NCBI GenBank assembly: GCA_945862165.1
Contig: CAMAXI010000003.1
Coordinates: 168,437-232,436, forward strand
Origin: Chryseobacterium gleum
GTDB taxonomy: Bacteria; Bacteroidota; Bacteroidia; Flavobacteriales_D; Crocinitomicaceae
Direction: 5' to 3'
Length of the DNA stretch: 64,000 nucleotides
Shown here: positions 39,195-47,215 of the stretch, one piece after another
How positions within the stretch are numbered: position 1 is the first letter of the stretch
Layout of the letters: each line of letters opens with the position of its first letter
The notes under the pieces: generated by a model
Seen by the model: the letters and a program-made list of their open reading frames with translations, nothing else
The model's database searches: none
Told to the model about the DNA's origin: nothing
Made by a program: the position numbers and the translations under genes

Positions 39195-40496
39195 ATGATT
39201 CAATACAAAAAAGTTGCTTTTTACACCCTCGGCTGCAAGTTAAATTTCTCGGAAACATCTACTATTTCTCGACTTTTTGAGGATGCTGGTTTTGCAAAAG
39301 TGGATTTCGAAGATTCCCCAGATGTCTTTGTGATAAATACCTGTTCTGTGACTGACAATGCAGATAAAAAGTGTAAACAACTGGTTAAAAAAGCCTTGAA
39401 AGTGAATCCGAATGCATTCGTAACAATTGTTGGTTGTTATGCGCAACTAAAACCAGAAGAAATTGGGAAAATTCCCGGAGTGGATTTAGTTTTGGGAGCG
39501 AATGAAAAATTTGACATTCTAGCTTATTTAGAGCAAACAGATAAAAAAGAAGAAGCGCAAGTTTCTTATCAAAACATTAAAGAAACAAAAGAATTTATAC
39601 CATCGTTTTCGTATGGTGATCGAACACGTTCGTTTTTGAAAGTACAAGACGGATGTGATTATTTTTGTTCATTTTGTACAATACCTTTAGCACGAGGTAA
39701 AAGTAGAAATGCTAGTATCTCGGAAACATTAGTAGAAGCAGAGAAAATTGCACAAACTGAGATTAAAGAAGTAGTACTAACAGGCGTAAATATTGGTGAT
39801 TTTGGACAAGGAGAAGGGGAGAATTTCTTTCAATTAATTCAAGCCTTAGATAAAGTAGATGGTATTGATCGTTTCCGAATTTCATCTATTGAACCTAATT
39901 TGCTTTCCAACGAAATCATTGATTTTTCATTGACTGATTCACATAAATTTGTTCCACATTTTCACATTCCATTACAAGTCGGTAACGACCGTATCTTGAA
40001 AGCAATGCGCAGAAAATACGAACGTTCCTTGTATGCAGAACGCGTAACACAAATCAAATCTTTACGCACGGATTGTTGTATTGGTGTGGATGTGATTGTT
40101 GGTTTTCCTGGAGAAACCGATGAAGAGTTTTTAGATTCGTACAACTTCATTCAAAGTCTACCGATTTCTTATATACACGTATTCACCTATTCGGAGCGCG
40201 CGAATACCAGTGCGCCTAAGTTAGGTGAGTTCGTACCAATGGAAAAACGCAAAGAGCGCAGTAAAATGTTACACATTCTTTCCGACAAAAAGAAACGGGC
40301 TTTTTATGAAGAGAATGTTGGAACCGAACGCACCGTATTATTCGAAGCGGAGGAAGAAGAAGGAATGATGTATGGATTTACCGAAAATTACGTCAAAGTA
40401 AAGACTCCTTTTAATCCAGAACTGGTAAATAATTTCCGTAAAGTTCGATTAACAAGCATCGACCGCGATGGGATTGTGCAAATAGAATTCATTTAA
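39195..40496 (+). CDS. mtaB: tRNA t6A37 methylthiotransferase MtaB
   Basis: 433 residues. The N-terminal domain has conserved cysteines in TLGCKLNFSE, VINTCSVT and VGCYAQ for one iron-sulfur cluster; the radical-SAM motif is CDYFCSFC. A TRAM-like C-terminus follows (ENYVKVKTPF). It adds a methylthio group to N6-threonylcarbamoyladenosine at tRNA position 37. A TATTTTTG element sits at 39180-39187. The M1 peptidase starts 9 bp after it. Confidence 0.93.
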   Translation: MIQYKKVAFYTLGCKLNFSETSTISRLFEDAGFAKVDFEDSPDVFVINTCSVTDNADKKCKQLVKKALKVNPNAFVTIVGCYAQLKPEEIGKIPGVDLVLGANEKFDILAYLEQTDKKEEAQVSYQNIKETKEFIPSFSYGDRTRSFLKVQDGCDYFCSFCTIPLARGKSRNASISETLVEAEKIAQTEIKEVVLTGVNIGDFGQGEGENFFQLIQALDKVDGIDRFRISSIEPNLLSNEIIDFSLTDSHKFVPHFHIPLQVGNDRILKAMRRKYERSLYAERVTQIKSLRTDCCIGVDVIVGFPGETDEEFLDSYNFIQSLPISYIHVFTYSERANTSAPKLGEFVPMEKRKERSKMLHILSDKKKRAFYEENVGTERTVLFEAEEEEGMMYGFTENYVKVKTPFNPELVNNFRKVRLTSIDRDGIVQIEFI

Positions 40497-40505
40497 ATCA
40501 CCACT

Positions 40506-42107
40506 ATGAAAATGATTAAATTAATTTGTCTGTTACTTTGTTTAAGTACAGTTAATATTGCTATGGGACAAGATTACCTTAAGCGATTCAAACAACTGGA
40601 TGTACTTAACTATGATTTAAAGATTAATCTCTTTGAAAAACAAAACAAGATAGTTGTTAATGAAAATGTGACTATTCAATTTCTGCAAAAGACAGATTCT
40701 TTTCAATTGGATTTGGTGGGAAGGTTTGAGGATAGTTTAGGAATGAAAATTTCGAGTATCACATTGGATAATCAACCTATTTCATTTAAACAATATGCTG
40801 AGAAGGTTACCATATTTCCATTATATATGGACAAAGGGAAAAAAGGAGATTTTACTATTCAATTTGAAGGAATTCCTACCGATGGCTTAATCATTGGACA
40901 AAATAAATTTGGTGATCGTACCTACTTCGCAGACAACTGGCCAATGCGCGCGAAACATTGGTTTGCTTGTGTGGATCATCCTTCGGATAAGGCGATGGTG
41001 AAAATTGCTGTAGAAACTCCCGCAAGTTTTACAGTGGTTTCAAATGGTTTACAACAAAAAAGGATCGAAAATTTAAAAACAAAAAAAAACACTACTTACT
41101 TTGAATCAACTATCGCTATCCCAACAAAAGTAATCGTTTTTGGAGCAGCTAACTTCGAGAAACAAACCTTACCAAGCAAGAAAAATCAAGTAGAAATCAC
41201 CAATTTTGTGTATCCACAAGACAAGGAGAAAGGCTTCAAAGATTTTGAGCAAGCAGATACTATTTTAGCCTATTTCGAAGCACATATCGGTAAATTCCCG
41301 TTTGAGAAATTGTACAATGTGCAGTCAACTACTATGTATGGAGGTATGGAAAATGCAGGCTGTATTTTTTACGATGAGAAAGCGATAACAGGAAAAGGTA
41401 ACGTCAACGAATTAATTGCCCACGAAATCGTACATCAATGGTTTGGAAATTCAGCTTCAGAACTCGATTGGCCCCATTTATGGTTGAGTGAAGGATTTGC
41501 AACTTACCTCACCGATTTATACATCGAAGATCATAAAGGGAAAGGTGCATTTTTGAGTCAGTTACGTAATCAACGGGACGCAGTAATTCGTTTCTATGCC
41601 AATAACATGTTACCATTGAAAGATACTGTTTCCACCAATACGCAAGACATGCTAAATACCAATGCTTATAAAAAGGGAGCGTGGATTTTACATATGCTTC
41701 GTGAACAGGTCGGAAAAGAATTATTTTGGAAAGCGATTGCAAGCTATTATGACACCTACAAATTCAGCAATGCAACTTCCAAAGATTTTATTCATGTATT
41801 TGAACAAGTGACAGATACGGAACTTACGCAATTTTACGAAGAGTGGATTTGTCAGTCTGGACATCCAATTCTCACGTATTCGATAGCGCAAACAGGAGAA
41901 AAAGCTAAAATAAAATTTAGTCAAAATCAAAAAGAAAACTTTCATTTCTCCTTAGAATTTTTAGTTTTGTATGAAGACAATACAAAAGAAATTAAAACGT
42001 TAGTTTTTGAAGATAAAGAAACCATGTTGGAATGGGCAACTCAAAAAAAAATAACTAGTCTAAAATTAGACCCCAATTTCAAATTATTGTTTGAAGAAAA
42101 TAGATAA
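40506..42107 (+). CDS. exported M1-family metallopeptidase
   Basis: 533 residues, shorter than full M1 aminopeptidases (~850) and lacking the C-terminal helical domain. A signal peptide (LICLLLCLSTVNIAMGQ) is present. The exopeptidase loop reads YGGMENAG; the zinc site is HEIVHQWFGN with the third ligand in LWLSEGFATY. It probably trims peptides in the periplasm. A DUF2147 protein gene starts three bases later. Confidence 0.92.
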   Translation: MKMIKLICLLLCLSTVNIAMGQDYLKRFKQLDVLNYDLKINLFEKQNKIVVNENVTIQFLQKTDSFQLDLVGRFEDSLGMKISSITLDNQPISFKQYAEKVTIFPLYMDKGKKGDFTIQFEGIPTDGLIIGQNKFGDRTYFADNWPMRAKHWFACVDHPSDKAMVKIAVETPASFTVVSNGLQQKRIENLKTKKNTTYFESTIAIPTKVIVFGAANFEKQTLPSKKNQVEITNFVYPQDKEKGFKDFEQADTILAYFEAHIGKFPFEKLYNVQSTTMYGGMENAGCIFYDEKAITGKGNVNELIAHEIVHQWFGNSASELDWPHLWLSEGFATYLTDLYIEDHKGKGAFLSQLRNQRDAVIRFYANNMLPLKDTVSTNTQDMLNTNAYKKGAWILHMLREQVGKELFWKAIASYYDTYKFSNATSKDFIHVFEQVTDTELTQFYEEWICQSGHPILTYSIAQTGEKAKIKFSQNQKENFHFSLEFLVLYEDNTKEIKTLVFEDKETMLEWATQKKITSLKLDPNFKLLFEENR

Positions 42108-42110
42108 ACC

Positions 42111-42539
42111 ATGAAGTTATTACTCATAAGTCTAACCCTTTTACTTTTCTCCGGTTCGTCTTTCAAGTCGGATGATATTTTGGGTATGTGGTTAGATGAG
42201 AGTCAAAAACTGATAGTGGAGTGTTATAAGTTTGACAACAAATATTATGCGCGTATCAAATGGTTTAAAAATGAGAATAAAAAAATTGAAAAGTTCTCTG
42301 AAAAAGGACTTCCAAAATCGCAATGGTTGAATTACAAAGTCATGGAACATTTCACCTATAATGGAGAATATTGGACCGGAGGAACCATACATCAAATTAA
42401 AAAAGGAACTTCCTATGATGCTACCATAAACATGAAAAGTTACAATGCCATCGTTGTTCGTGGCTATGTACTGGTTACATTGCTTGGAGACGACGTCAAA
42501 TTTTCAAGATATACAGGAGGATTGCCGAAGCAGGAGTAA
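42111..42539 (+). CDS. DUF2147-type exported protein
   Basis: 142 residues. Signal peptide (LLLISLTLLLFSGSSFK), then a small beta-barrel with DDILGMWLDESQKLIVECYKF, a WTGGTIHQIKKGTSYDATI segment and VVRGYV near the end. This is the DUF2147 pattern, function unknown. It is the last gene of the mtaB transcript and ends directly against the convergent DEAD-like gene. Confidence 0.85.
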   Translation: MKLLLISLTLLLFSGSSFKSDDILGMWLDESQKLIVECYKFDNKYYARIKWFKNENKKIEKFSEKGLPKSQWLNYKVMEHFTYNGEYWTGGTIHQIKKGTSYDATINMKSYNAIVVRGYVLVTLLGDDVKFSRYTGGLPKQE

Positions 42540-43145
42540 TCACTCAATTATCATCGGATTATCTAACACTGCATCCACCAAACGTTCTGTATACTTCTCC
42601 ATTGCAGGATTCATGATGATTTTTTGGCATTTCGGAAAACTTTCTGTCATACGTGTTACATGGGCAACGGAGCTAAACTTCAAGCATTTTTCGGAGTCAA
42701 TCACTAAAAAATATTTCAAATGATTGATATTTATTCCATTTTGAAAATAAAGCTCATTAACGCGTTTTGGAGTACCAATCACGATATCTGCGCCATTAAA
42801 TAAATCATTCCGTTGCTTAACTTTTTCACGATTCTCATAGGTAAGTGTGTGAATCATTTCAGTACGTTTCGAAATTTTGACCCAAAGGGCTTCAATATCT
42901 AAACAAGATTGGTTATCGGCAGCGACAATAAGAATTCGGGGTGCATCATCGTTTGCTGGAACTTGAATTTTTTCAACAAAGCCAGCGAGTAAAGCGATTA
43001 TCGCTTCTTGTTTTTTATCGTTTAAGATGAGAAGGTCTCCCCCACTTTTCACGCGTTTCAAACAAGCAATTTGAAAATCTGAATCTACTTTTAATTCAAA
43101 CTTTTCTAAATTTTCGATAAGTTGCTCAAACTTGATGTACTGCAT
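42540..43145 (-). CDS. degenerate DEAD/DEAH helicase-like protein, single RecA domain
   Basis: 201 residues from the ATG at 43145 (MQYIKFEQLIENLEKF). The order matches the N-terminal RecA-like half of DEAD-box proteins: Q-motif region, motif I, motif Ib (GTPKRVNEL), motif II. Yet motif I is SGGDLLILNDKKQEAII, with no GKT, and motif II is VIDSEKCL in place of DEAD. The C-terminal helicase half is absent. Flavobacteria carry similar short proteins, in which, as I recall, a GSGKT is still present. It may be an RNA- or protein-binding pseudo-enzyme. Confidence 0.8.
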   Translation of the reverse strand: MQYIKFEQLIENLEKFELKVDSDFQIACLKRVKSGGDLLILNDKKQEAIIALLAGFVEKIQVPANDDAPRILIVAADNQSCLDIEALWVKISKRTEMIHTLTYENREKVKQRNDLFNGADIVIGTPKRVNELYFQNGININHLKYFLVIDSEKCLKFSSVAHVTRMTESFPKCQKIIMNPAMEKYTERLVDAVLDNPMIIE

Positions 43146-43176
43146 TTTTAAATGATTTGGTATGTATAAAAACAAA

Positions 43177-43202
43177 AAAACGGACTTCTAAAAATCCGTT
43201 TT
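43177..43202 (-). terminator. intrinsic terminator of the 85-residue gene
   Basis: AAAACGGA and TCCGTTTT form an 8-bp stem with a 10-base loop; on the minus strand a run of seven T follows. It lies 20 bp past the stop codon at 43222. Confidence 0.8.
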
Positions 43203-43221
43203 CGTTTAAAAAAATGTAGAA

Positions 43222-43479
43222 TTACATTAATTCATTTAATTTGTGTATAAAGCTTACCGCTGTTTCTTCCACTTCTTTGTGGATAGCAGGGAAATCTTTA
43301 GAAGTTTTTGCTTGGTGAATTTTCTCAGTCATACTGTTTCTGAATCCAATTACTTCTTCGATTAATTTATTGGTAACCTCTGTTTTAGATTCATTATATA
43401 ACTGTACGCTGAAACATTCTTCAACAACGTCAAAAACCATTTTGTTAAGGTCTTTTTTAAAATTTCTTTTACTTGCCAT
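43222..43479 (-). CDS. 85-residue conserved helical protein
   Basis: Starts MASKRNFKKDLNKMVFDVVEEC and is all helical, charged and without signal peptide. The pattern (KTEVTNKLIEEVIGFRN, FIHKLNELM) matches a small conserved flavobacterial family of unknown function. It is monocistronic, with its own terminator, and divergent from efp. Confidence 0.8.
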   Translation of the reverse strand: MASKRNFKKDLNKMVFDVVEECFSVQLYNESKTEVTNKLIEEVIGFRNSMTEKIHQAKTSKDFPAIHKEVEETAVSFIHKLNELM

Positions 43480-43599
43480 TTTTAATATATTTTTTGTAAA
43501 GGTACGGCTTTCTTTAGATTGAAAAAAGAGTTTGCTGTTAAAAATTTTTTAAAGGAATACGAGGTAATCACGATTATATACCTTGTTAAAATAATATTT

Positions 43600-43630
43600 T
43601 TTGGTTTTCATTACATTTTCCCTAATTTTG
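43600..43630 (+). promoter_or_regulatory. consensus Bacteroidota promoter of efp
   Basis: TTTG (43600-43603), 19-bp spacer, TAATTTTG (43623-43630), 21 bp before the ATG. Both boxes fit the consensus exactly. Confidence 0.85.
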
Positions 43631-43651
43631 CAGTCAATTAATTAACTACTT

Positions 43652-44218
43652 ATGGCAACTACTGCAGATATTAAAAATGGATTATGTATCAAGTTTAATG
43701 ATAAACTTTGTCAAATTATTGAATTCCAACATGTAAAACCAGGGAAAGGTCCTGCGTTTGTTCGTACAAAAATGAGACAAATAGAATCTGGGAAAGTAAT
43801 TGACAATACGTTTTCTGCAGGACATAAAATTGAGCCAGTTCGTATTGAAAACCGTGACTACCAATACTTATACCAAGAAGGTACAGAATATGTATTCATG
43901 AATAACGAATCCTTCGAGCAAGTAAATATTCCAGGAAAAATGGTTGAAAAACCAGGTTTTTTAGTGGAAGGTATGACATGTAATATTCTATTTCATGCTG
44001 AAGAAGAAAATCCTTTAGTTGTTGAACTACCTTTCTACATCGAGTCTGAAATAACTTATACTGAACCAGGAATCAAAGGAGATACAGCAACAAACACGAT
44101 GAAACCAGCAACGATTGCTACGGGAGCTGAAATTAGAGTTCCGTTGTTTATTGAAAATGGAGAGAAAATTAAAATTGATACGCGTACAGGAGTGTATGTA
44201 GAGCGTGTTAAGAAATAA
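43652..44218 (+). CDS. efp: elongation factor P
   Basis: 188 residues, family length. The N-terminal KOW-like domain includes the loop HVKPGKGPAFVRTK, whose lysine is the one modified in E. coli EF-P. The two OB-fold domains follow, with the C-terminal motif GDTATNTMKPATIATGAEI. EF-P relieves ribosomes stalled at polyproline. No lysine-modifying enzyme gene (epmA or epmB) is nearby. Confidence 0.97.
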   Translation: MATTADIKNGLCIKFNDKLCQIIEFQHVKPGKGPAFVRTKMRQIESGKVIDNTFSAGHKIEPVRIENRDYQYLYQEGTEYVFMNNESFEQVNIPGKMVEKPGFLVEGMTCNILFHAEEENPLVVELPFYIESEITYTEPGIKGDTATNTMKPATIATGAEIRVPLFIENGEKIKIDTRTGVYVERVKK

Positions 44219-44244
44219 GTAAATTCCAAATTAAGGTGAATAAT

Positions 44245-44278
44245 AAAGGCTACTCGTTTAGGGTAGCCTTTTTATTTT
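44245..44278 (+). terminator. intrinsic terminator of efp
   Basis: AAAGGCTAC and GTAGCCTTT form a 9-bp stem around a 9-base loop, followed by a T-rich tract. It begins 27 bp after the efp stop codon. Confidence 0.85.
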
Positions 44279-44282
44279 GGTA

Positions 44283-44438
44283 TCAATTTAGATTAACCAA
44301 TGTCTTTTCTTTCAAAACTTTAACTGCAGTAACCGACTTACTGTAATTTAAAATTGCTTCGATTGTTTTAGTAGATGGTTCAGATGCTAAAATCGTTGAC
44401 GAAGACTTTGAAATTGTTTTCGTGTAGTTTTTATTCAT
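44283..44438 (-). CDS. 51-residue small protein
   Basis: ATG at 44438, TGA at 44283-44285. The sequence begins MNKNYTKTISKSSSTIL and ends TVLNLN-like in a lysine-rich tail; its centre, PSTKTIEAILNYSKSV, resembles a motif I know from small Bacteroidota proteins (a Pro/Ser/Thr step, then an amphipathic helix with NYSK). It has no signal peptide. It lies just past the efp terminator and is 71 bp downstream of the LRR kinase, with which it may be cotranscribed. Confidence 0.6.
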   Translation of the reverse strand: MNKNYTKTISKSSSTILASEPSTKTIEAILNYSKSVTAVKVLKEKTLVNLN

Positions 44439-44509
44439 AGTATTTATTTGAGGTTATATACTAGATAACGTAAAGAATATGCGTTTCGTATAAATGAATG
44501 TGATTTTTT

Positions 44510-45787
44510 CTACAAAACCTCTAAAACTTTCGCTAACTCTTCAAAACTTGGTCTTTCCAACACCTCTTCCAACATACATTTTTCATAAAGTGTTATTAAA
44601 CCTTTTTCATCCGTGCTCATCAGCGATACAACATCTTGAATCAAACATCCAAAAGCGCGAATATCTAAGCGTTCTAAATAAGGTGCTTCTTCCGAGTTTT
44701 TAGCATAAAATGTAGCTGCGCCAAAATCCCCAAAATAAGAATTACCTACTTCGTTAAACATGGTATTATGTGCATACAAATCCCCATGCATGATTCCTCG
44801 TTCGTGTAAATGTTTTACTGCTTGCAATACCCCATTTAATATAGTTACTCCTTGTTTGTACGTGAATTGTTGATCTGACGGAAATACATCTCGGGTACAT
44901 GTATCAAAACTTGGTGGCTGCCCTAAATTTTTATATTCCGTAGGAATCAGTTCCATAACAATTCCTTGTTTTCCTTCGGGATGATTCGCAATTGTTGCTC
45001 GTAATGGAACGATATTTTCATGTATACCAGTAGACAAACACGTTGCTAATTCGTCCTCAGGGTATCCATCACTCGTTACTTCTCCTTTGAAAATTTTAAT
45101 TGCAACTTCTTGTTCACCATCAATTTTTGCTTTACTGATAACTCCTGAAGCGCCCTCTCCTAGTTGTTCTTCGACTGTTATACGCGACCAATCTAGCATC
45201 GGAAGTTCGTCCTTCGCTGTTGGCTTATATGTCACAGGATTCGCGGAAAAAGCCAACCACGACAATCGTGGTAATTGATACAACCAAGTTGGAATGGATG
45301 TAAGTTGGTTCGCTGAAATACGAAGTAACTCCAATTTTTTACAAAATGAAAGTTCTAACGGTAATTCAGTCAATCTATTTCCAGCAATAGCAAACTTTTG
45401 AAGTCGTGTACATTGACCTATAGAACGTGGGAGTTTCTCAATACGATTATCGGTTAATACTAACCATTGCAAGTTTATCGGAAAAGCATCTTCCGGAATT
45501 TCTTTCAGTTGATTCGACTTAAAACCAATCATGGTCAATGAAGGACATTTAGCCAATTGTTTCGGGAAAACGGTAAACTTATTTTGGGAAAAGAATGCAA
45601 TTTTCAACTTGGTAAAACGGTGTATGTCGTCCGGAAGCGTGGATAATTTATTTACAGATAAATCCAAAATTTCCAAGGTATCTGTATAATTATACAAAAC
45701 ATCTGGAAATTCAGTTAATCCACATGAAAGGGTAATCCTTTTCGGGTTTGTAATCTTCCCTGCAATCAATTCATCCAAAGTTGTCAT
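44510..45787 (-). CDS. leucine-rich-repeat protein kinase
   Basis: 425 residues. Residues ~15-190 hold about seven leucine-rich repeats (LDLSVNKLSTLP, LVLTDNRIEKLP, FAIAGNRLTELP). Residues ~205-425 are a protein kinase domain: glycine loop LGEGASG (209-215), VAIK with Lys231, a catalytic loop HGDLYAHN (334-341) in place of the common HRDLKxxN, and DFG at 354-356. There is no signal peptide or membrane segment, so the kinase is cytosolic. The key Lys, Asp, Asn and DFG are present, so it is probably active. It is divergent from the lipoprotein at 45869. Confidence 0.92.
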   Translation of the reverse strand: MTTLDELIAGKITNPKRITLSCGLTEFPDVLYNYTDTLEILDLSVNKLSTLPDDIHRFTKLKIAFFSQNKFTVFPKQLAKCPSLTMIGFKSNQLKEIPEDAFPINLQWLVLTDNRIEKLPRSIGQCTRLQKFAIAGNRLTELPLELSFCKKLELLRISANQLTSIPTWLYQLPRLSWLAFSANPVTYKPTAKDELPMLDWSRITVEEQLGEGASGVISKAKIDGEQEVAIKIFKGEVTSDGYPEDELATCLSTGIHENIVPLRATIANHPEGKQGIVMELIPTEYKNLGQPPSFDTCTRDVFPSDQQFTYKQGVTILNGVLQAVKHLHERGIMHGDLYAHNTMFNEVGNSYFGDFGAATFYAKNSEEAPYLERLDIRAFGCLIQDVVSLMSTDEKGLITLYEKCMLEEVLERPSFEELAKVLEVL

Positions 45788-45868
45788 GTAACAAAAATAG
45801 GTAAAAATGTAATATTATTGGATTGTCTGCGTTTTACTAAAAAAGCATCACCCTCTAAACTTATCGAT

Positions 45869-47185
45869 ATGAAAACGCTACTATTAAGTGCTGGAGCACT
45901 CCTACTTTTTGCTGCTTGTAAAAGCAATAATACCGAGATCACTTCCGATTCGAAAACAATTGTCGAAACTACTTCGTGGTTAACTCCCATCTATGCTTTA
46001 CGCATTGCACCCGAAACATTTACTTTTTCTTCGGAAACGGATAAAATCATTGAACTCGAGACCGGAAGTAAATTATTTATACCAGCGGGCTCTTTTGTCG
46101 ATAAAAACGGAACTCCAATTCACGGGGAGATTTCATTAAACTTCAATGAGTATCATAGTTTTGGAGAAGTAATGTTATCTGGAATAACCATGAAATACGA
46201 TTCTGCTGGTGTTGTGCAAGATATGATTACTGGTGGTATGTTCCGAATAGAAGCATTTCAACATGGAGAAGAATTAGAACTAGCGAAAGATAAACGAATC
46301 AACGTTGCTATTTCTTCTAACACTGGTGTAGAACGAATGAATTTTTATAAAATGAATGAGAACACCGGCGATTGGACCTACAAACAAGCAGGTACAGGCA
46401 CGAAGACAAAACGCAATCTATTAGAAAACAAAGAAGAAAAAACTGAAATTGCTCAAAATTCAAATTTCAATTTACTAGACATCCAAGTAAAGACAGATCA
46501 CATTTCGGCTTTAAAAGGAAAAGTGATTGTTGCTTGGAAAACAAAAGAGACTGTGAAAAGTGATGTGAAAAAACACCTGAAATTTGCAATTGTTGGTTCT
46601 GAACTTTTTGAAACAAATGAACCTAATCAATACCGATTGGTACTACAAAAAAGAACTACCGAAGAAAAGGAAAAATATGAACTGATTGTAGAGCCGTATT
46701 TTACCGAAGATGCCATTCGAGATTCTAAAAATGTTCACGAGGAAATGGTTAAAAATATGCGCGAAATAGATGAATACAAAGAAAAAATGGAAAAAAATGA
46801 AGTGGTAAGAACCATTGAAATTGCAAGTATGGGGATATTTAATTGGGACTATTTATATCACCGAGAAAAAATTAAAGCATTAGAATGTAATCTAAATTTT
46901 CCGCAAAATACAAATACAGATTTTGTGAATGTGTTTACCATTTGTCCAGAAGATAACGCTTTAGTTCGATTAAACTTTTCAGATCAAGGGCATTACGTGT
47001 ATGACCCTTCTAAACGCAACTGTATCATTGCGATTACAAAAGACAATCGAGTATATTACATCCCTAATTCAGAATTTTTGGCACAAAAGGAAGAAACAAA
47101 AGAATTAAAATTTGATTTTCGAAAATCGGATGTAGTACTAACCTCAGCAGCAAATTTTGACGCTCAATTACATCGATTTATCTAA
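45869..47185 (+). CDS. lipoprotein of the Bacteroidota cell-surface type
   Basis: 438 residues from the ATG at 45869, where a lipoprotein signal (LLLSAGALLLFAACKS) begins; the longer frame starting at 45818 is rejected. Residues ~55-190 carry a ZU5-like beta-sandwich with KLFIPAGSFVDKNG, EISLNFNEYHSFGEVMLSGI and MITGGMFRIEAF, recurrent in Bacteroidota surface proteins. Residues ~250-380 are charged and helical, with a run of DEYKEKMEKNEVVR. Function unknown. The WG-repeat gene follows at 30 bp and is probably cotranscribed. Confidence 0.85.
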   Translation: MKTLLLSAGALLLFAACKSNNTEITSDSKTIVETTSWLTPIYALRIAPETFTFSSETDKIIELETGSKLFIPAGSFVDKNGTPIHGEISLNFNEYHSFGEVMLSGITMKYDSAGVVQDMITGGMFRIEAFQHGEELELAKDKRINVAISSNTGVERMNFYKMNENTGDWTYKQAGTGTKTKRNLLENKEEKTEIAQNSNFNLLDIQVKTDHISALKGKVIVAWKTKETVKSDVKKHLKFAIVGSELFETNEPNQYRLVLQKRTTEEKEKYELIVEPYFTEDAIRDSKNVHEEMVKNMREIDEYKEKMEKNEVVRTIEIASMGIFNWDYLYHREKIKALECNLNFPQNTNTDFVNVFTICPEDNALVRLNFSDQGHYVYDPSKRNCIIAITKDNRVYYIPNSEFLAQKEETKELKFDFRKSDVVLTSAANFDAQLHRFI

Positions 47186-47215
47186 AAAGTATGTTAACAC
47201 GTAAATTATCACGCC

